Below, one piece after another: positions 10,084 through 24,600 of a stretch of DNA of 64,000 nucleotides; position 1 is the stretch's first letter, and the number at the start of each line of letters is the position of its first letter. The stretch is from Pomphorhynchus laevis (taxonomy: Eukaryota > Acanthocephala > Palaeacanthocephala > Echinorhynchida > Pomphorhynchidae): positions 1 through 64,000 of the forward strand of contig WNNJ02003170.1 of NCBI GenBank assembly GCA_012934845.2, read 5' to 3'. The notes under the pieces are model-generated. The model was not told where the DNA came from, did not search any database, and worked only from the letters and a program-made list of their open reading frames with translations. Both the position numbers and the translations under genes were made by a program.

Positions 10084-10760
10084 TGATAAATAAATATTCT
10101 CATTTAATAAATTGATTTTAGAAATAAATATATATTTTTTAATTTATAAAAACTAAGGAAAATCATTTTTAATTTATAGGAATCAAGGAAAATAATTTTG
10201 TATTTATAGGAATTGAGGGAACTCATTGCTAAATTCAAAGAAATGAATAACTTAAATTTTTTAATAAATAAATATTTCGATTTAATAAATATTTTTATTA
10301 AATAAATATATATTTTGATTTCATTGATAAATATTCTGGTTTTCTTGTTTCTAATTGATTTCATGTTTAAATATTCTGATTTCATAAATATTTTCGGATT
10401 TTGTAAACAAATATTTTGCTTTCATAAATATTTTGATTTAATAAATAATTATTTTTATTTCATAAGTAATTTTCTGATTTCAAAAAAATATTCTGATTTC
10501 ATAAATAATTTTCTGATTTTATAAATAAATATGATTTTATTTAAAAATATTTTTATTTCATAAATAAATATTATGATTTCATTAAAAAATATTTTTATTT
10601 CATAAATAAATATTTTGATTTCAAAAATACATATTCTGATATAATTAAATAAATATTATGATTTTATCAATAAATATTCTGATTTCATAAAAAATATTTT
10701 GATTTTATAAATAATGTGATTTCATAAATATTTTGATTTTATAAGATATTTCACAAAATC
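10084..10760. repeat. degenerate AT-rich minisatellite
   Basis: A loosely repeated 17-25 bp unit of the form ATAAATATTTTGATTTCAT runs for about 680 bp with many variants. The long frames on both strands here (Phe/Ile/Lys/Tyr only) are products of the repeat and not genes. Confidence 0.8.
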
Positions 10761-11800
10761 AATAAGAATATAGGAAAGTTAAGTTTGAAATTGCAAGTGG
10801 AAAAAATATAAGTTTTTAATTTTGAAGTTGTAATAATCTTTTCTTTAACTCTACCTGCGTTCAGAATGATCCCTATCAATTAGGTTGAATATGCTGTAGT
10901 GTAACAGTCTCTGCAAATATAGTATCCCAAAAATTGTTATATTAACTTCAGGCAAGCTATTAATTTTCTTAATAGCTTTAGCAACGGCTTGACAAAGGTC
11001 ATTAACTCAGTCAATTCTGCGTGCTTTTGTAAACTCTTCGTTGATCTTAACCTCATAATCTTATTAAATTTATCTGGCGTCATCATTTGTATCGGCTTTT
11101 AAATCTTCTTTAAATTTCACCTGTTTGGTTTTCAGAAGTTAGTTTTTACGTAGTTAAAAATACTCCTCAACTTCAAAATAATTTTTATTTATTTTTCACT
11201 CACAATTTCAATATCACAACTTTGTTCTTTCCGTTTGCAAAATAAATAATTATGAAATAAGAATATTTTCGTAATCAAAATACTATGAAATCATTATTTA
11301 TGACATTCCTTCCAGTATAAAATGATGATACCTTAACTATTAAATTATTCAAGATCTACCAGATCTTGATTCGAGATCAAGATAAAAATATTTGAAAAAA
11401 AATGTTAACATTTTTATATCAATTGAATATCAATCATATGTTAAATTTCAATTGATATTCAACATTTGATTTTAATTATCAAACGCAGATTAAACGCTTT
11501 TTATAATATTATATTTTGTATTTCATTCTTTGTATTTCTAATATTTATTTATATTATTATATATATCCCATATTCATGTAACAAAGCATGTAACAAATAG
11601 AATTGTAATAACATTTGTAGAATGCAATTTTATTCCTGATGATGATAACATCCGTTATCTAAAATTTTAGTAAAATGATCTTTTTCACTTTCCTAATTGT
11701 AAATAGCATTTATGTTAGCACGAATCTTTTTTCAAAGATTACTTGGCCAGCGCGACAACAAATCTATCAATAAAAAAAATATATAAAAGAATCTTGCTTT

Positions 11801-11873
11801 CGCCCAACGTGGGGCTCGAACCCACAACCCCGAGATTAAGAGTCTCGTGCTCTACCGATTGAGCTAGCCGGGC
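11801..11873 (-). tRNA. tRNA-Lys: tRNA-Lys(CTT)
   Basis: Minus-strand cloverleaf of 73 nt. The acceptor stem is GCCCGGC paired with GTTGGGC (two G-U pairs), discriminator G. The D-arm is GCTCAATCGGTAGAGC. The anticodon stem CGAGA/TCTCG encloses CTCTTAA, with anticodon CTT. The T-arm is GTGGG-TTCGAGC-CCCAC. A and B box promoter elements are therefore intact, and a TTTT run follows the 3' end as pol III terminator. No intron, no encoded CCA. Confidence 0.96.
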
Positions 11874-11879
11874 AGTTAG

Positions 11880-12640
11880 ATCGGTTTAAATAAAAATATA
11901 ATTATTTTTAATTCAAAACAGTATTAGTTTTTTTATAGTTAATTTATAAAAACTGTTAGTTTTAAATTTCACTAAAAATTTTTAACTCTTTATAAATTAT
12001 AAAAAATATTATTAACTTTATTTATTATTAATAATTATTTTATTGCTTAAATTTCTTTAGCATACTTTTTAAATTAATAATATTAAACATAAAAACTTAG
12101 TGAGCTGATCTTAATTTAAAAAGGTTTTTATAAAATAAATAAAAAATAAAAAACAACATTGTTGTGTTACACAGATTTTGCTAGTATAATTTTCTAATCA
12201 GTTTTTTACTGAACTTATATTATATAACTATAACTATTATATAACTTATATTATTATTTAATATAATTTTAAAATAATAATTGTAAATATATTTTCATTT
12301 ATAAAAATTTATTTACACTTTTAAGAACAGCATCTTGTGGATTTATCTACAAAATTGGATGATTTGTACTTTATTTATCAAGCTGACGGATAATTTAAAA
12401 TCTTTTAAAATCTTTGTCAAATCTTTTTAATAAATAATATTTTCAATAATTTTCATTTTTTATGTTTTTGGAAATTTATTTTAATTAATTAAATTAATTA
12501 ATTTTAATTAATTTAAATTTCAAATTTTAATTTAAAAATTTACAAAAAATCAAATTTACTAAAAATTTTCTCAAGTTTTTTCAGTTATTTGATAAAAATT
12601 ATAAATAAATATTCTTTAGAAAACAGAAAATTGATAAAAA
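11880..12640. other. AT-rich stretch, no gene seen
   Basis: Mostly poly(A/T) and TTAATTAA-type sequence between tRNA-Lys and the 3' end of the monoamine transporter gene. The last part is presumably 3' UTR of that gene. Confidence 0.5.
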
Positions 12641-12650
12641 CAATTTAGGA

Positions 12651-15600
12651 TTATATCATTTGAAATAATGCTATTTTACTTGCCTCTTCTATTGACTTGC
12701 CATTTGCCCTAAACAAAGCTATAATAGCCCAAATAGGGATCATTGATGCAGGGATAATGATCATAAACAATGTTGCTGATTTAGCTAAAGGTGGAAGTTC
12801 ATTTATCTTGACACCGCGTATTGATACTTCATTGTTTTTTAATGACTTTATCTGGCAGGCTGTTATTAGCTGTAAAAGAAATGAGATTTTTGTAAAAATT
12901 TTATAACTATTAATTAGTTTTGATATCAATTATTTGTGGTAATCCCAGGTTACATGGTATAGTTTTGTTTCTACAAACTTTTAGAAACACTTTTAGCTTT
13001 TGTATGAAGAAACGTTTAATAAGAATATATACCAATAAAATATTCTTATTATATTCTTATATGAATATATTCTGGTGCCAGCATATCTATACTAGTCCAT
13101 AAAAATTGTATAATATACATTACAGAACGAAATATATACAAGATTACACTTTCTTTACTTGTTTAGTTAAAATTTAACAATAATTGAACTTTTTCAACAT
13201 GCTAAATATTATAACAAAACATTTAATTGTAAGTTGCATAATCTTACTATCAGAACACTAGGGGCAACAACTGTCCATAGAATACGCAGTACCACATTTG
13301 GATATGTCCCTGTCATTTCCAGCATGATTTTTCCAAGACGTCTAGTACCTGTATATGGGGACAACGATTTAATCTATTAATATAGTTCCAGCATTACCGT
13401 AATTCCAAGAAATCGCCAAACATTCGGTTACTAGCACAAACAAAATTCCTGGACTTATAGCGATTTCGTTCATCAAATCAATAACATAAGGCCCACCCTA
13501 AATATACACTTTTAATTAGATCAATATAACTTTAGGTTATCTGATCATTTTCAATTATTTATTTCTAACATTTATTTAAATGATTTATAAAGTAATAAAA
13601 ATATAATTATTTTAATCCATTTTGAATAATATTTTTTAAAGAAAGAATTTAAATCGCAAATTTCTGAGTAATGTGCAAGTTAGTAATACATTACATAATT
13701 CCTGTTGGATCCAGGAATAGGGTCATGATGACCTCTAATCTTTATTCCGATACATCGTCTATATTTCATCGTTATATAAAATCTTATATAAAATTATTTG
13801 TTATTTATTATTTATTATTTAATTATTTTAATTTTATTAAGCATTATTTTTAATTCATAAATAGTATAACATAGGGAGACTCAGTAGGCTGGTCTGATTT
13901 GAACATATAATAAATTTTTAAATTTCCGGGACTATCAGGTATAGTTAAACGACAATTTTTTTCTTCTAAATATATCGCCTAAAAGTTACAATCAAAACTT
14001 GCAGGAGAACATTTTTCATGTATAAAGATAATGTAGAATTCCACCAAAGGATTCGCAATATGGATGTGGTAGATAAAAATGACTTTGTTTTGATAAAATA
14101 TCAATGTTTACTAATATACCTACGTTAAAGGCCATAGAGATAGCATGTACGGCCATAAGATAGTATTGAAGGAAATCCTGACGACGACACAAACTTATCA
14201 TCAATGGTTTGATATATTAAAAAAGTGTACTATTGGTATGACATTTGAATTTGATAGATAATATATGAACAAACGGATGGATTGGCAATGGGTAATCCTC
14301 TAGCACCTATTTTGAGCGAACTCTATATGAGATCAAGGGAAGATAATCATCTGAAAAATATATTTTCTGAAATTAAAATGTGGGTCCATTATGTCGACGA
14401 TACATTTGTTGTTGCGGATAACTTAGACGTTAAAGGATTGTTATCTAATTTAAATAGTTTTGATAGAGACATACAATGGAAAATGTCGGAGTAGCAAAAT
14501 AATTCTAACTTTTTTAGATGTACTCGTTAGCAAATTGTATAAATTTTTAAAAATTAAATCCATCAACAACAATCCATCTGTTATTTATCAAATGCCTTGT
14601 AAAGACTGCGATAAAATATACATAGGTTAAACTGGGCAAGGTATAAATAAAAGAGTAAGCAAGCATAAATACACACTTAAACGTGAAACAAGCAGTGGCT
14701 TAGTTGATTGTAGCATTAATAATAATCACATAATTGATTTCGATTGAATTACCATATTATCAAAAGAATCCAGTATGTTTAAACTTAAGATCTTAGAAGC
14801 GTTTTATATTAACAAACTAAAGGATAACTTAATGGTTGGTAATAAAGCTGACTTAACCTTAAAGTTAATATAAACGAAAGCCTTTTATTGTAAAAAAAAT
14901 ATTTTTTATTTTTTGCATTTTTTTATTTTTATATAACATAAATTATGCTTGCAATCTATTTTTAAAATGTTTTATTTTCCTTTATTTTGTTATTTTATTT
15001 GTATATTTTTATTGTTTTGTTATGAACACATATGTTTTTGTACTTTTGTTGTACATTTTTAGAGTTTTTGTTTCTTTGTTGTGTTTTGTTTGCTGCGGTC
15101 CCTACAAACGAAAATGTTACATGAACAAATGTTAGCAACGATTATGATTCCAGCATCAATGTGCAAACCGACAAGAAACTTTATTTATGTGATTTTTTTC
15201 ATTTTTATGTTAATTTTCTGAAGATGCTAGTAGTAACTAGCGAAATATCAAAATAATTTTTGTTGTCGTTTAACTATACCTGATAGTTCCTGGAAATTAA
15301 AATAAAAATAAAAATTCAATACAGAACAGGATGGATATATTTCCAATATAATTAATTACATAACTGAAACCAAAAATTCAAAAAACAAATAATTTTTCAA
15401 TGTAAATTGTTTATACTTTTAGTTCGCATCCAATGTTGTCCCATTCAATAGCCTAATTAAACATTTTACTATTTCATATTGGTTCTGGTAAATTAGTACT
15501 ATCCTCAAGTTATTTCATCAGAGGAAATACCTTATTAGCATGTATTCGGCCCGCTGCTATGTTAGGTCAAGGAACACGGAACGAAACCTTATAACATAGT

Positions 15601-18600
15601 AGTTCATGATGATGACCTCTAATCGTTATTGTTATATATCGTCTTTTATTTATTATTCAATTCATAAAAATTGACTTTTATTTTAAATTAAAATTTTAAA
15701 TGATAATTAATATAAATTGCATAAAATCTTATGTAAATTATTAAATTATTTATAACTAATAAATACTAGAACCACAATCTTCTTCCATTTCAAATATTTA
15801 GTTATTACAGGAACGAAGAAGAAAATATCAATATTTGATAAAAATTATATATTTCGATAGCTCTTCATCATCAGGATTCCAAAAAAATATTTCAAAATTT
15901 GTTTCACCCGTGTTTTCAACATTTATACAAAAATAAGCATTGATATTCCCCGCATTTCTACTTAAAATAAAAAGAAAATACGAGAAACAAAACAATCATA
16001 CACTAAAATTTAACACATTTAAAAACAACAAAAAGAAAGAAAAAAAAGCAGAATCATAAAACAAAATAAAATTAAAATAATAAATTAAGTGACAAAAAAA
16101 TACGAATTTAATAATAAAAATAATGTAAAATTAAAGTAATAAATTATAATTTAATCTAAACCAAAACAAAATTATACAATTAGAAAAACAAACAAATTGA
16201 AAAAATAAAATAATGTAATATTGGAATAATTAATTATAATTAAATTCAAGGTTGTAATCGGATTTATTATTAAGCATTAAATTAGGTTCTTTTTTAATAA
16301 AATACGCTTCTTGAATAATGCGAGATAACAAGTTACTTTCAAATGATAAAATAGATGCATTTTCAAAATCAACGGAATGATTCAAATTCACAAAATGCTG
16401 AGCAACATCACTAGAATTGGTCCCTATACGTACATTATAATTTTGTTGTTTAATACGCTTAATCAAACCCTGACCCGTTTGACCAACATATACCTGTTCG
16501 CATTCTTTACAAGGTATTTTATAAACAATGGCATCTTTGTTAAAATCTGGTTTACGCTTAAAAATGTTGTGAAGTTTAGGTAATTTTCTGTTAAAAATGT
16601 GCACTTGGTTAATACAAAGTGCACATCCTATATGCGATATTAACTACATCCGATGTAGTTATTACATCCTATATGATGTATTCTTTTTTTAGGACCAAAA
16701 ACTTTATTTTTATGCGCTAAAGATTTAAATTCAACTTTCTTAATAGCCCAAAGCGGAAAACCACTTTTTAGTAAATTATGTGTGATAGCATTTTCTCTTT
16801 CACAAATTAAGTGATAGTTAGAACAGATAAGCCTGCAACGTAGGTGATGTGACGTAGCAGCAGAAATCAGCCAATTAGTTAGAACGTTTAAAGTCCAAGA
16901 AACAATATCTGGCCCTGTACCAAATTTTTGATAGACACATGTTTGAAGTATAGAAGAATTAACCCGCTTAACCAAGATATTCGAGAAAAGGTATACCCAC
17001 ATTAGATTCAGAAGAAACGCACCATTGAATTCGACAATCCTTAGAATTTAGCGTTGCAGGCTTATCTGTTCTAACTATCTATCTAACTAATTAGGAACGG
17101 TTTACCAATTAATGTTGGGTTCTGCTCCGCTGTCATAGGGCAGGCTGAACTATTAGAAAAATCCGCCTGCAACCACTTAATGAAGTTTAACCTCAAATTT
17201 AGAGTGGTTGGCAAGGAAGAATACACCTACCCGCACTGTAGCAGGTGTCATAAATAGGGGCACTGCGCCCCCAGGTGCAGTGCGGTTCAGCGATGTGGGA
17301 AACGTGGTAATGAAGATTGCCCTCCGCCGAGTCATCGCTTCCCTGCACAAATAATCTGGCCTATTACGACTGCGGAGGGGCGCATCCCGCGTGGAGCAGG
17401 AAATACCAGAATTTCAAGAAATATCAGTTCGTATTCATCAAACCCTCCAGGCCGTCTAAGCCGGCACCTGATTCTTTTTCTCAGGCAGCAACCAGGATGT
17501 CCGACAGCGAGCTGATGTCGATCATGGATCAGCGCTTGGTTTCGTTTCAAAGAGAGGTCCAAGCGTTGATAATAGACTCTATTTTAAATCTATTTGTGAA
17601 TCCAGAACTTCCCGTTTCTTCTCTCAAGACTACGAACAAAACGAGGACCTCGGCTCATGCCGTTCCCCTACTCAAGATTGGAAAGCTGATCAAACAGAAA
17701 CGAAGGGGAAATGAATATATTGCCCAGGGGCAAGTGCCAACCCTAAATGGGGCTAGCGGTGGGAAGAATAACCTTCCTGCTCCTACTACTGAAGTCTCCC
17801 CAAGGCGGGATTGGTTGAAGTGATTGCGTGGCTCCATAGTCGTGTAAGGCTAGCGACTCCTCTAAAACTTTATCAAGGCCTATACTACCGATCCAACCCA
17901 ATGCCCTATCCGTCCAACAGACAAACTTCTCCTTCTTGAATATTTTCTAAACGAATGACTGTTAAGGGTTAAGACGGGCAATACTCGTAATATCCCTGCT
18001 CAGCTGGAACCTATATCTGGTGCACCAGTATTCATTCGAGAGGGTATGTCTGGCAGAGGAAGAGAGATTAGTGAGGTTGAATAATTTAGCTAGTACCTTG
18101 AGTTTTGTCGGAGTGGGACTGAATATGCGACCTTTATTGGTTTTCGAAAGCAACGCGGTAGCTTGCGATAAGAGGTAGGAATTTAATTTGGTTAAACTCT
18201 CATTACTAATTCGGGGAAAGCGTTGGATATCTGCCTGAAAGAAAGCCACTCTGATCGGGTCAAAGTGGAATCTCCTTCGAAGCAGGGTATCCTCTTCTAT
18301 CCGCAAGCGAATGGTAATGAGATGAGGACAACTGTTGTCGCAACTGCACCGTACAGAAGGGTTTTAACAACCACCTCTCATGGATCAGTAATAAGTCGAG
18401 GAGCGAATTTGTTGATGTGCAATGAAAGGTGGGTGACGGTGGTTTGTGAATAAGATAACCGTTCCTGGCTCTGAGGGGTGATGCAATAATCCAACGACTA
18501 GTTCTGTCGTTGAAGTCACCTAGTACCATGGCAAAGCCTCTATCAATAATACCATACAGGAGGTTACGGTTCTTGTGAATCTTCCCTGGACGAATATAGA

Positions 18601-21600
18601 CATTGACTAAACTGAGGCGTTTACCGTTTTACTGAGTGAAACTACAAAGCAAGACAGGGCTGGACATGAGTAGTTTAGCAAGAGGGAGGACCTTAAGGAG
18701 CACTTAACTAAGGTCAAGAGTCCTTGAGATGAAGAGGATTGAGGTGGGGTTATGTACGGAGTATAGTGGGAACAGATATGCTTTGGAACAAATCGAGTAA
18801 TGTCCTGGGGAGACGGATATACCGCGTCTCCAGAAGGACTATAACATCTGCATTTCTACCAGATAGAAGACTAAGGGCAGAAGCACCTCCCGAATTTAAC
18901 TGAAGGATATTCAGTGAAAAAGGCTCACGAGTACTATGCATTGTGATGGATTATTTTATGAAGACGATCCTGATGCGCGTCAGTTCTACCCTATTACGGG
19001 TGTGCCTCAAGTTTGACCTCTCTCTCCTATCTTATATCTTGCTGCTTCCATTAAACTCATTAAAATATTTAAACGCGAACAACGTTTAGTGGTATATTCT
19101 GATGATACCACAGCCCTTTTTCTTGACGCAGGTGCAAAGACGTAGTCTCGGACATCAGCCGTTTCTTTTTAAGATTAAAAGACCAGTTACCCAAGTCCAA
19201 TCTTATTTTAAACTCCGCCAAATCGCAGGTGGTTGTCTTTCATGGCGCCCTGCAACAAAGCGAAAGCTCAAGAGATTAGCACTCTCTGCCCTCTCCTCCA
19301 TTTTGATTAATCAGCCACTCCCCGTATTCACCAGTCGAGTAAAATACCTGGGGTTCACCGTTTCGATGAACTGGTCGGCGAAAGCCGACCTGGATAGACT
19401 TAAGCATATCCTGAAGAAATCTAGATGGGACCTTAAACGGGCCCAGCATCTGTCATTGAAATAAAAAAAAACAGGTGCGCCTTTGGAGCATCTAGGCTAT
19501 TTCGGGATTAGTCTTCTTATCAAAAGGACGTTCCCCAGAGCAAATGCTTAGGTTTCTTAAGCTCCTCGTCTCTCGTTTACCCAGCATTGTCAGTGCCGAC
19601 TGGATACTTTGGGAAGAAGGGTGAAAGACTCCGGGTGATTCAGTCGGAAGTCTTCGTGTTGAACCGGTTGTCTCAGATCCCCCTGGATATAAGGCCGTAA
19701 GTGCAGGGAAGACAAAGAAGAAGCAATGAAGATATTATTGTCAAACTCTGATTATGTCTTATACTATTTATTTTGGATGTTTTCTGTGTTAGTTAACAAA
19801 GTCTTTATTATTATGAAATATTGAATTTTTATCAAATAAAGGATATCTTCTTCTTCGTTTCTGTAACAACAATATATTTAAAACTAGGTATAATTATTTA
19901 AATATTTTATTAAATAATTATAATTTATTATTTATATACTTTGTATTAGAATAAGATACTTAATAACCAAATGTCATTAAAGAAAATACGTCATGAGCGA
20001 GTATTTGCCCCCGCTGCTATGTTGAGTGGGGGAATATTGGCCGTAACCTGACAGCATTCAGTTCCTCTTAATGACCTCTAATCCTTATTCCGATACATCG
20101 TCTGTTATTTATAAGTCAATTCATAAAAGTTGACTTTTATTTTAAATTTCAATTTTAACTATATATATAAATTATTTGAATTATTATTTTTTAAATTCTG
20201 ATGAGGTGAATTAGTAATCCACTTAGCCTATAATAAGATACACTAAGCAAATTTAATTAGAGGAAATACGTCATTAGCACGTGCTTGACCTCGCTGCTAT
20301 GTTGGGTTGAGGAATAGGGGCCGAAACCTGATAACATAGTAGCTCCTTCTGATGACCTCTAATCCTTATTGTTATATATCGTATGTTATTTATTAGTCCT
20401 ACATAAAAATTGACTTTCACTTTAAATTTTAATTTAAAATTTTAACTTAATATAAGTTATATAAAATGTTACATAGCAATTAATTTTTTTATAATTATAA
20501 ATTATTTAATTATTTAATCTTTATTTTGCAGTATTTTTAATTTATAAATAGCATAAAATACGTAGACTCAGTTAGCCAATCTAATTTACATAATTTGAAT
20601 CCAATTTTTAATTGAATCAAGTGATGCGATTTATTTATAAGATGTTTTGGTTATATAATGGTAAATTCAATTACATGTGGAAATTGCTTAGAATGTATAA
20701 TAATTTTAAACTAATGTTTAGTTAAAAGTGTGTAATTTAGTATGCTATATTAATAATAAAGAATGTATGACAATTTTTAATATTAAATAATTGTTGATAA
20801 GTCAATTAAACTTAACAGAATATAATGTTTCTAAATAATGTATATATCACATTACTTGCATTTGTACATGTGGGTAATCCTCCAATGAAGCAAATGGCAA
20901 TAACGACACCGACCAACCATTTTCTACGTGCAACCAAATAAATTGGAAATTGATCACAAAGTCCTGTGATGACTGATTCCAGTCCGGCAAACTGTAATTG
21001 AACTGAAAGTGAAAATTAATGATCATTTATGATTCAAACCGTGCTGTCCAATCCTAGTGTAACGAGCAGAAAAAAGAACATTAAAGACCACATTACTGGA
21101 TACTTCATTAGGGACACAACGTGCGGATAAACGATGAATATTAATTCAGAGCCTGTTAAATTTATTAATACAGTCGAAACACTCTTTAGCTGACAATTTA
21201 GAACAACAGTAAATTGCGCAAAATTAATTATAGTTTTCGATCGGCATAAGTTTTTAACGGTATATAATTTATTTTAAATTGTAGATGAATTAATCGAATT
21301 TATTGTGAAATTAATTGAATTATTAAAGTCATGTTAGTATATTACCTGTTTAGAGCTTATGGCAAAGCAACTTCTGATAGATTTTAATCACTTCTCAACG
21401 ATTTTAAATTCATAAACGGCATAACGCTTGTATGAGTTTAGTAGTTACTTATAAATCAATATAATTAATAGACGAGGCTCAATTGCATTAGTATATATAT
21501 TATACTTTCACGCAACAAATCATATGTAATTTCTCGATACACACTTTTGACGCGACACTTAGATTGGGAACCATTGATCAATTATTTTCTATATAAAGTT

Positions 21601-24600
21601 GAATTATTTGTATGAAAGTTTCTTACAAATAGAAAAATAAAGGATACCACCTTTACAGAATCATATTTACTATAAAGATTTTAATAATTAAACAAAACAT
21701 TTAATCGTACTTTAGCGTGTACATCGTTTTGTTTTAGTTATCCAACTGGGTTTTCTTCTTCTTATTCTTCAGCCTTTGTCCCGCTTTGAGGCAGGGTCGG
21801 GTATGTGAGATTTAGCCCTCCATTTCGCTCTATTTTCGGCTTGGTCTGGGTGAAGTCCAGCTGCCTTGAGATCTGTGTGAAGGTCATCTAACCATCGGTG
21901 CTTGGGTCGACCTCTCGGGCGTTTGCCTATGATCTCATACTTTAAGGCGGTCTTTGCAAGGGAATAATTTTCACTCCGCAACACGTGGCCATACCACCGG
22001 AGTCTGGCCCCTTGCATTTTATTTACGATAGGGGCGACGCCGTATCTTCGGAGGATGTCCATATTTCTCACGTGGTCATACCGGGTAATTCCGCTAATCC
22101 ACCGCAGCATTTTCGTCTCCATGACCGCAAAGCATCGTTCCGCTGCCTTGCTAATAGGCAAGCACTCTGTGCCGTACATAGCCACAGGGCGAATGATTGA
22201 GCGGTAAATCTTTGATTTCAGGTGATCCTTGATGGGACGGTCACATAAAACACCTGTCGTCGCTCGCCATTTTGTCCACGCTGAGCTTATTCGTGCATTG
22301 AGTTCATAAGTCACGTCGCCGCTTGCCGAGAGTATGGTTCCGAGGTACTTGAACCGGTCCGTTCGTCTCAGGTCAAAGCCATTAATATTGATGGTGCCAC
22401 TTTCATGTGGGTCTGTTGTGAGGTATTCGGCCTTGTCTAGATTATGTCGTAGTCCGTATTGTGCGAGTCGGTTATTCCATACAGTAGTTGATTCCTCCAG
22501 GTCCTTTTTGTTGTCCGCCACCAGACATCGTCAGCGTAAAGAATGGTATATGGAATCGACTTTTGGATATCACGCGTTAAAGCGTTCATAACTGTGTTGA
22601 ATAATGCCGGTGAGAGAGCACTTCCTTGATGGACCCCCACTGATATTTGAAATGGCTGTGACATTCCAGCTGCGCTTAGAACCCGACTTTCGGTATTCTC
22701 GTAGATCAGCATCACCCATCGGATTGGATGTTCCGGGACTTGATGCTGACGCAGCGCATACCATATTAATTCATGTGGTACACGATCAAAAGCCTTTTCC
22801 AAATCCAAGAATACAAAGTGGAGCGGCTGATTTTTCTCCAAGTGTGTTTCTAGGAGCAGTCGTGCTGCGTGGATAGCGTCAGTGGTGCCACAGTTTTTTA
22901 CGAATCCTGTTTGGTTTACGGTGATATCAACAAGTTATCTAACTGGGTTTTATTCTTGATATATCGAGACAATTTCTGTTTCATCACCGAATAGCATTAT
23001 AAATGGTTCATTCATAATAAATAATTTATTATTTATGAATAATTTATTATTTATCATTTATTATTCATAATGGCTCATTCATATTATTTATCATTTAAAA
23101 TCATTTATTATTTATCTTTAGTTTAGACTCAGTTAGCTGATCTGATTAATATAAATTAAGATAGTTTGATGGTACTAATTTTAAATAATAAAAAAATATT
23201 TCACTGTTCTGTTAAATCAACAAAATGCGAAATGCATTTTGTTGATTTATGATTTATTGATGCATTTTATGACACGGTCCTTTTAATATAATTCTTACAA
23301 TATAAAAAATATAAAATTTTATGGGATTATTTGTTATTCTTAGTTAAACAAATATTTTTTATAATCAATTTTTTGGTTTATTATCAAAATATATATTTAA
23401 TAAAAAGCTGGATGTATTAGATTCATCATTCCAAACTGAAATTACGGAGTTCTCCATTATAGTGAGAACATTTCTTCTTGTCAACTCGCCACTGCCACAT
23501 TATTGGCCTCTATTCGTGTACTAGCGACCGAAAATACGAATCAATTAATAGATATGCAATTAGTATCAAGATATCTTGTAAACTCATTTGAAAATCAAGT
23601 TCGCGTTCGCGGTTATGCAAAGCGAAATGGCCACAAGCTGCAAAATGTTAAAAAATGCGGTGTTAAGCAAGAATTAATATAATATTATATCATGATTTAT
23701 GTCGTCAATATATATAGCACTTATTTAATTTATATATTATATGTTTAGTTTATTCAAGCAAATTTAGTGGTTCAAATTTGGAATACAATAATATAATAGT
23801 TGATATATTGCTGGCAACTATGGCATTAGTTGACGTATTGAGGTTTTATACTTTAATAAAGGCGTAATTAATGCATACCTTTATCTTTTATGACATTTGA
23901 TACGTTCGTGTTTGATATTTTAGCCATATGACCTAGTGTACAAAACACCACCAAACCGGCAATGACGCTGGTCGCGCAATTGATTGAGCTAGTAATAATT
24001 GCATCCCTTAATTTGAATTAAAGGTTACCTGCTAATGATATAAAAGGCGAACCTGTAGCAATTGTTATTTTTATTATTATAACTTGACAATGCCAACAAA
24101 GTACCAAAACCAGGCCCAAGAGAGAAGCACATCTGAGTAGCAGCGTCATTCCAAATCTTCAAAATATTAGGATAGCAACAACACGGTCAAATTAAATTTT
24201 GAAAATATAATTATATTTAAGTTAACATAATTATTTTTTATATAAAACTAACATTTATGATTCAATTATAAGGTAAATGTATAAGGTAAAATATATAAGG
24301 TAAATCGAAAACCTTTTTCAAATTATTGTTAAAACATACAAGTAACAGGTATAGATCCACATTAATTATTTTTTGTTCATAGATGCAGAGTTGACTTTTA
24401 CAATTTGTTTTTAAAATATTCTATGATGCCATTATTCATCGAAATATTGTGTTATTTGCATAAAAAATATTTTAAATGTACCGTTGGCGTGTGATTACTT
24501 AATTATATAAAATTAATAATAATATTTATTATAATTTAATATTTATAATTTTTGATTTTTAATTTATCATTTAAATAATAATTATCATGGAATAATTAAA

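Noticed and set aside
10104-10524. Long Ile/Phe/Lys/Tyr frames on both strands
   Set aside because: Low-complexity translations of the AT minisatellite.
10850-11150. Slightly GC-richer segment with short minus-strand frames (e.g. KAIKKINSLPEVNITIFG)
   Set aside because: Frames are broken every 30-50 codons and no family is recognisable; not enough to call a gene or element.
20265-20400. Family R as a hammerhead (contains CCGAAACC and CTGATGACC)
   Set aside because: The boxes occur in the wrong order and too close together for helices I and III; kept only as a structured repeat.
23400-23650. GC-richer patch in a transporter intron as a missing exon
   Set aside because: The neighbouring exons 23879-24006 and 21040-21152 join in phase with continuous family alignment, leaving no gap; no SLC6 motif is readable there.
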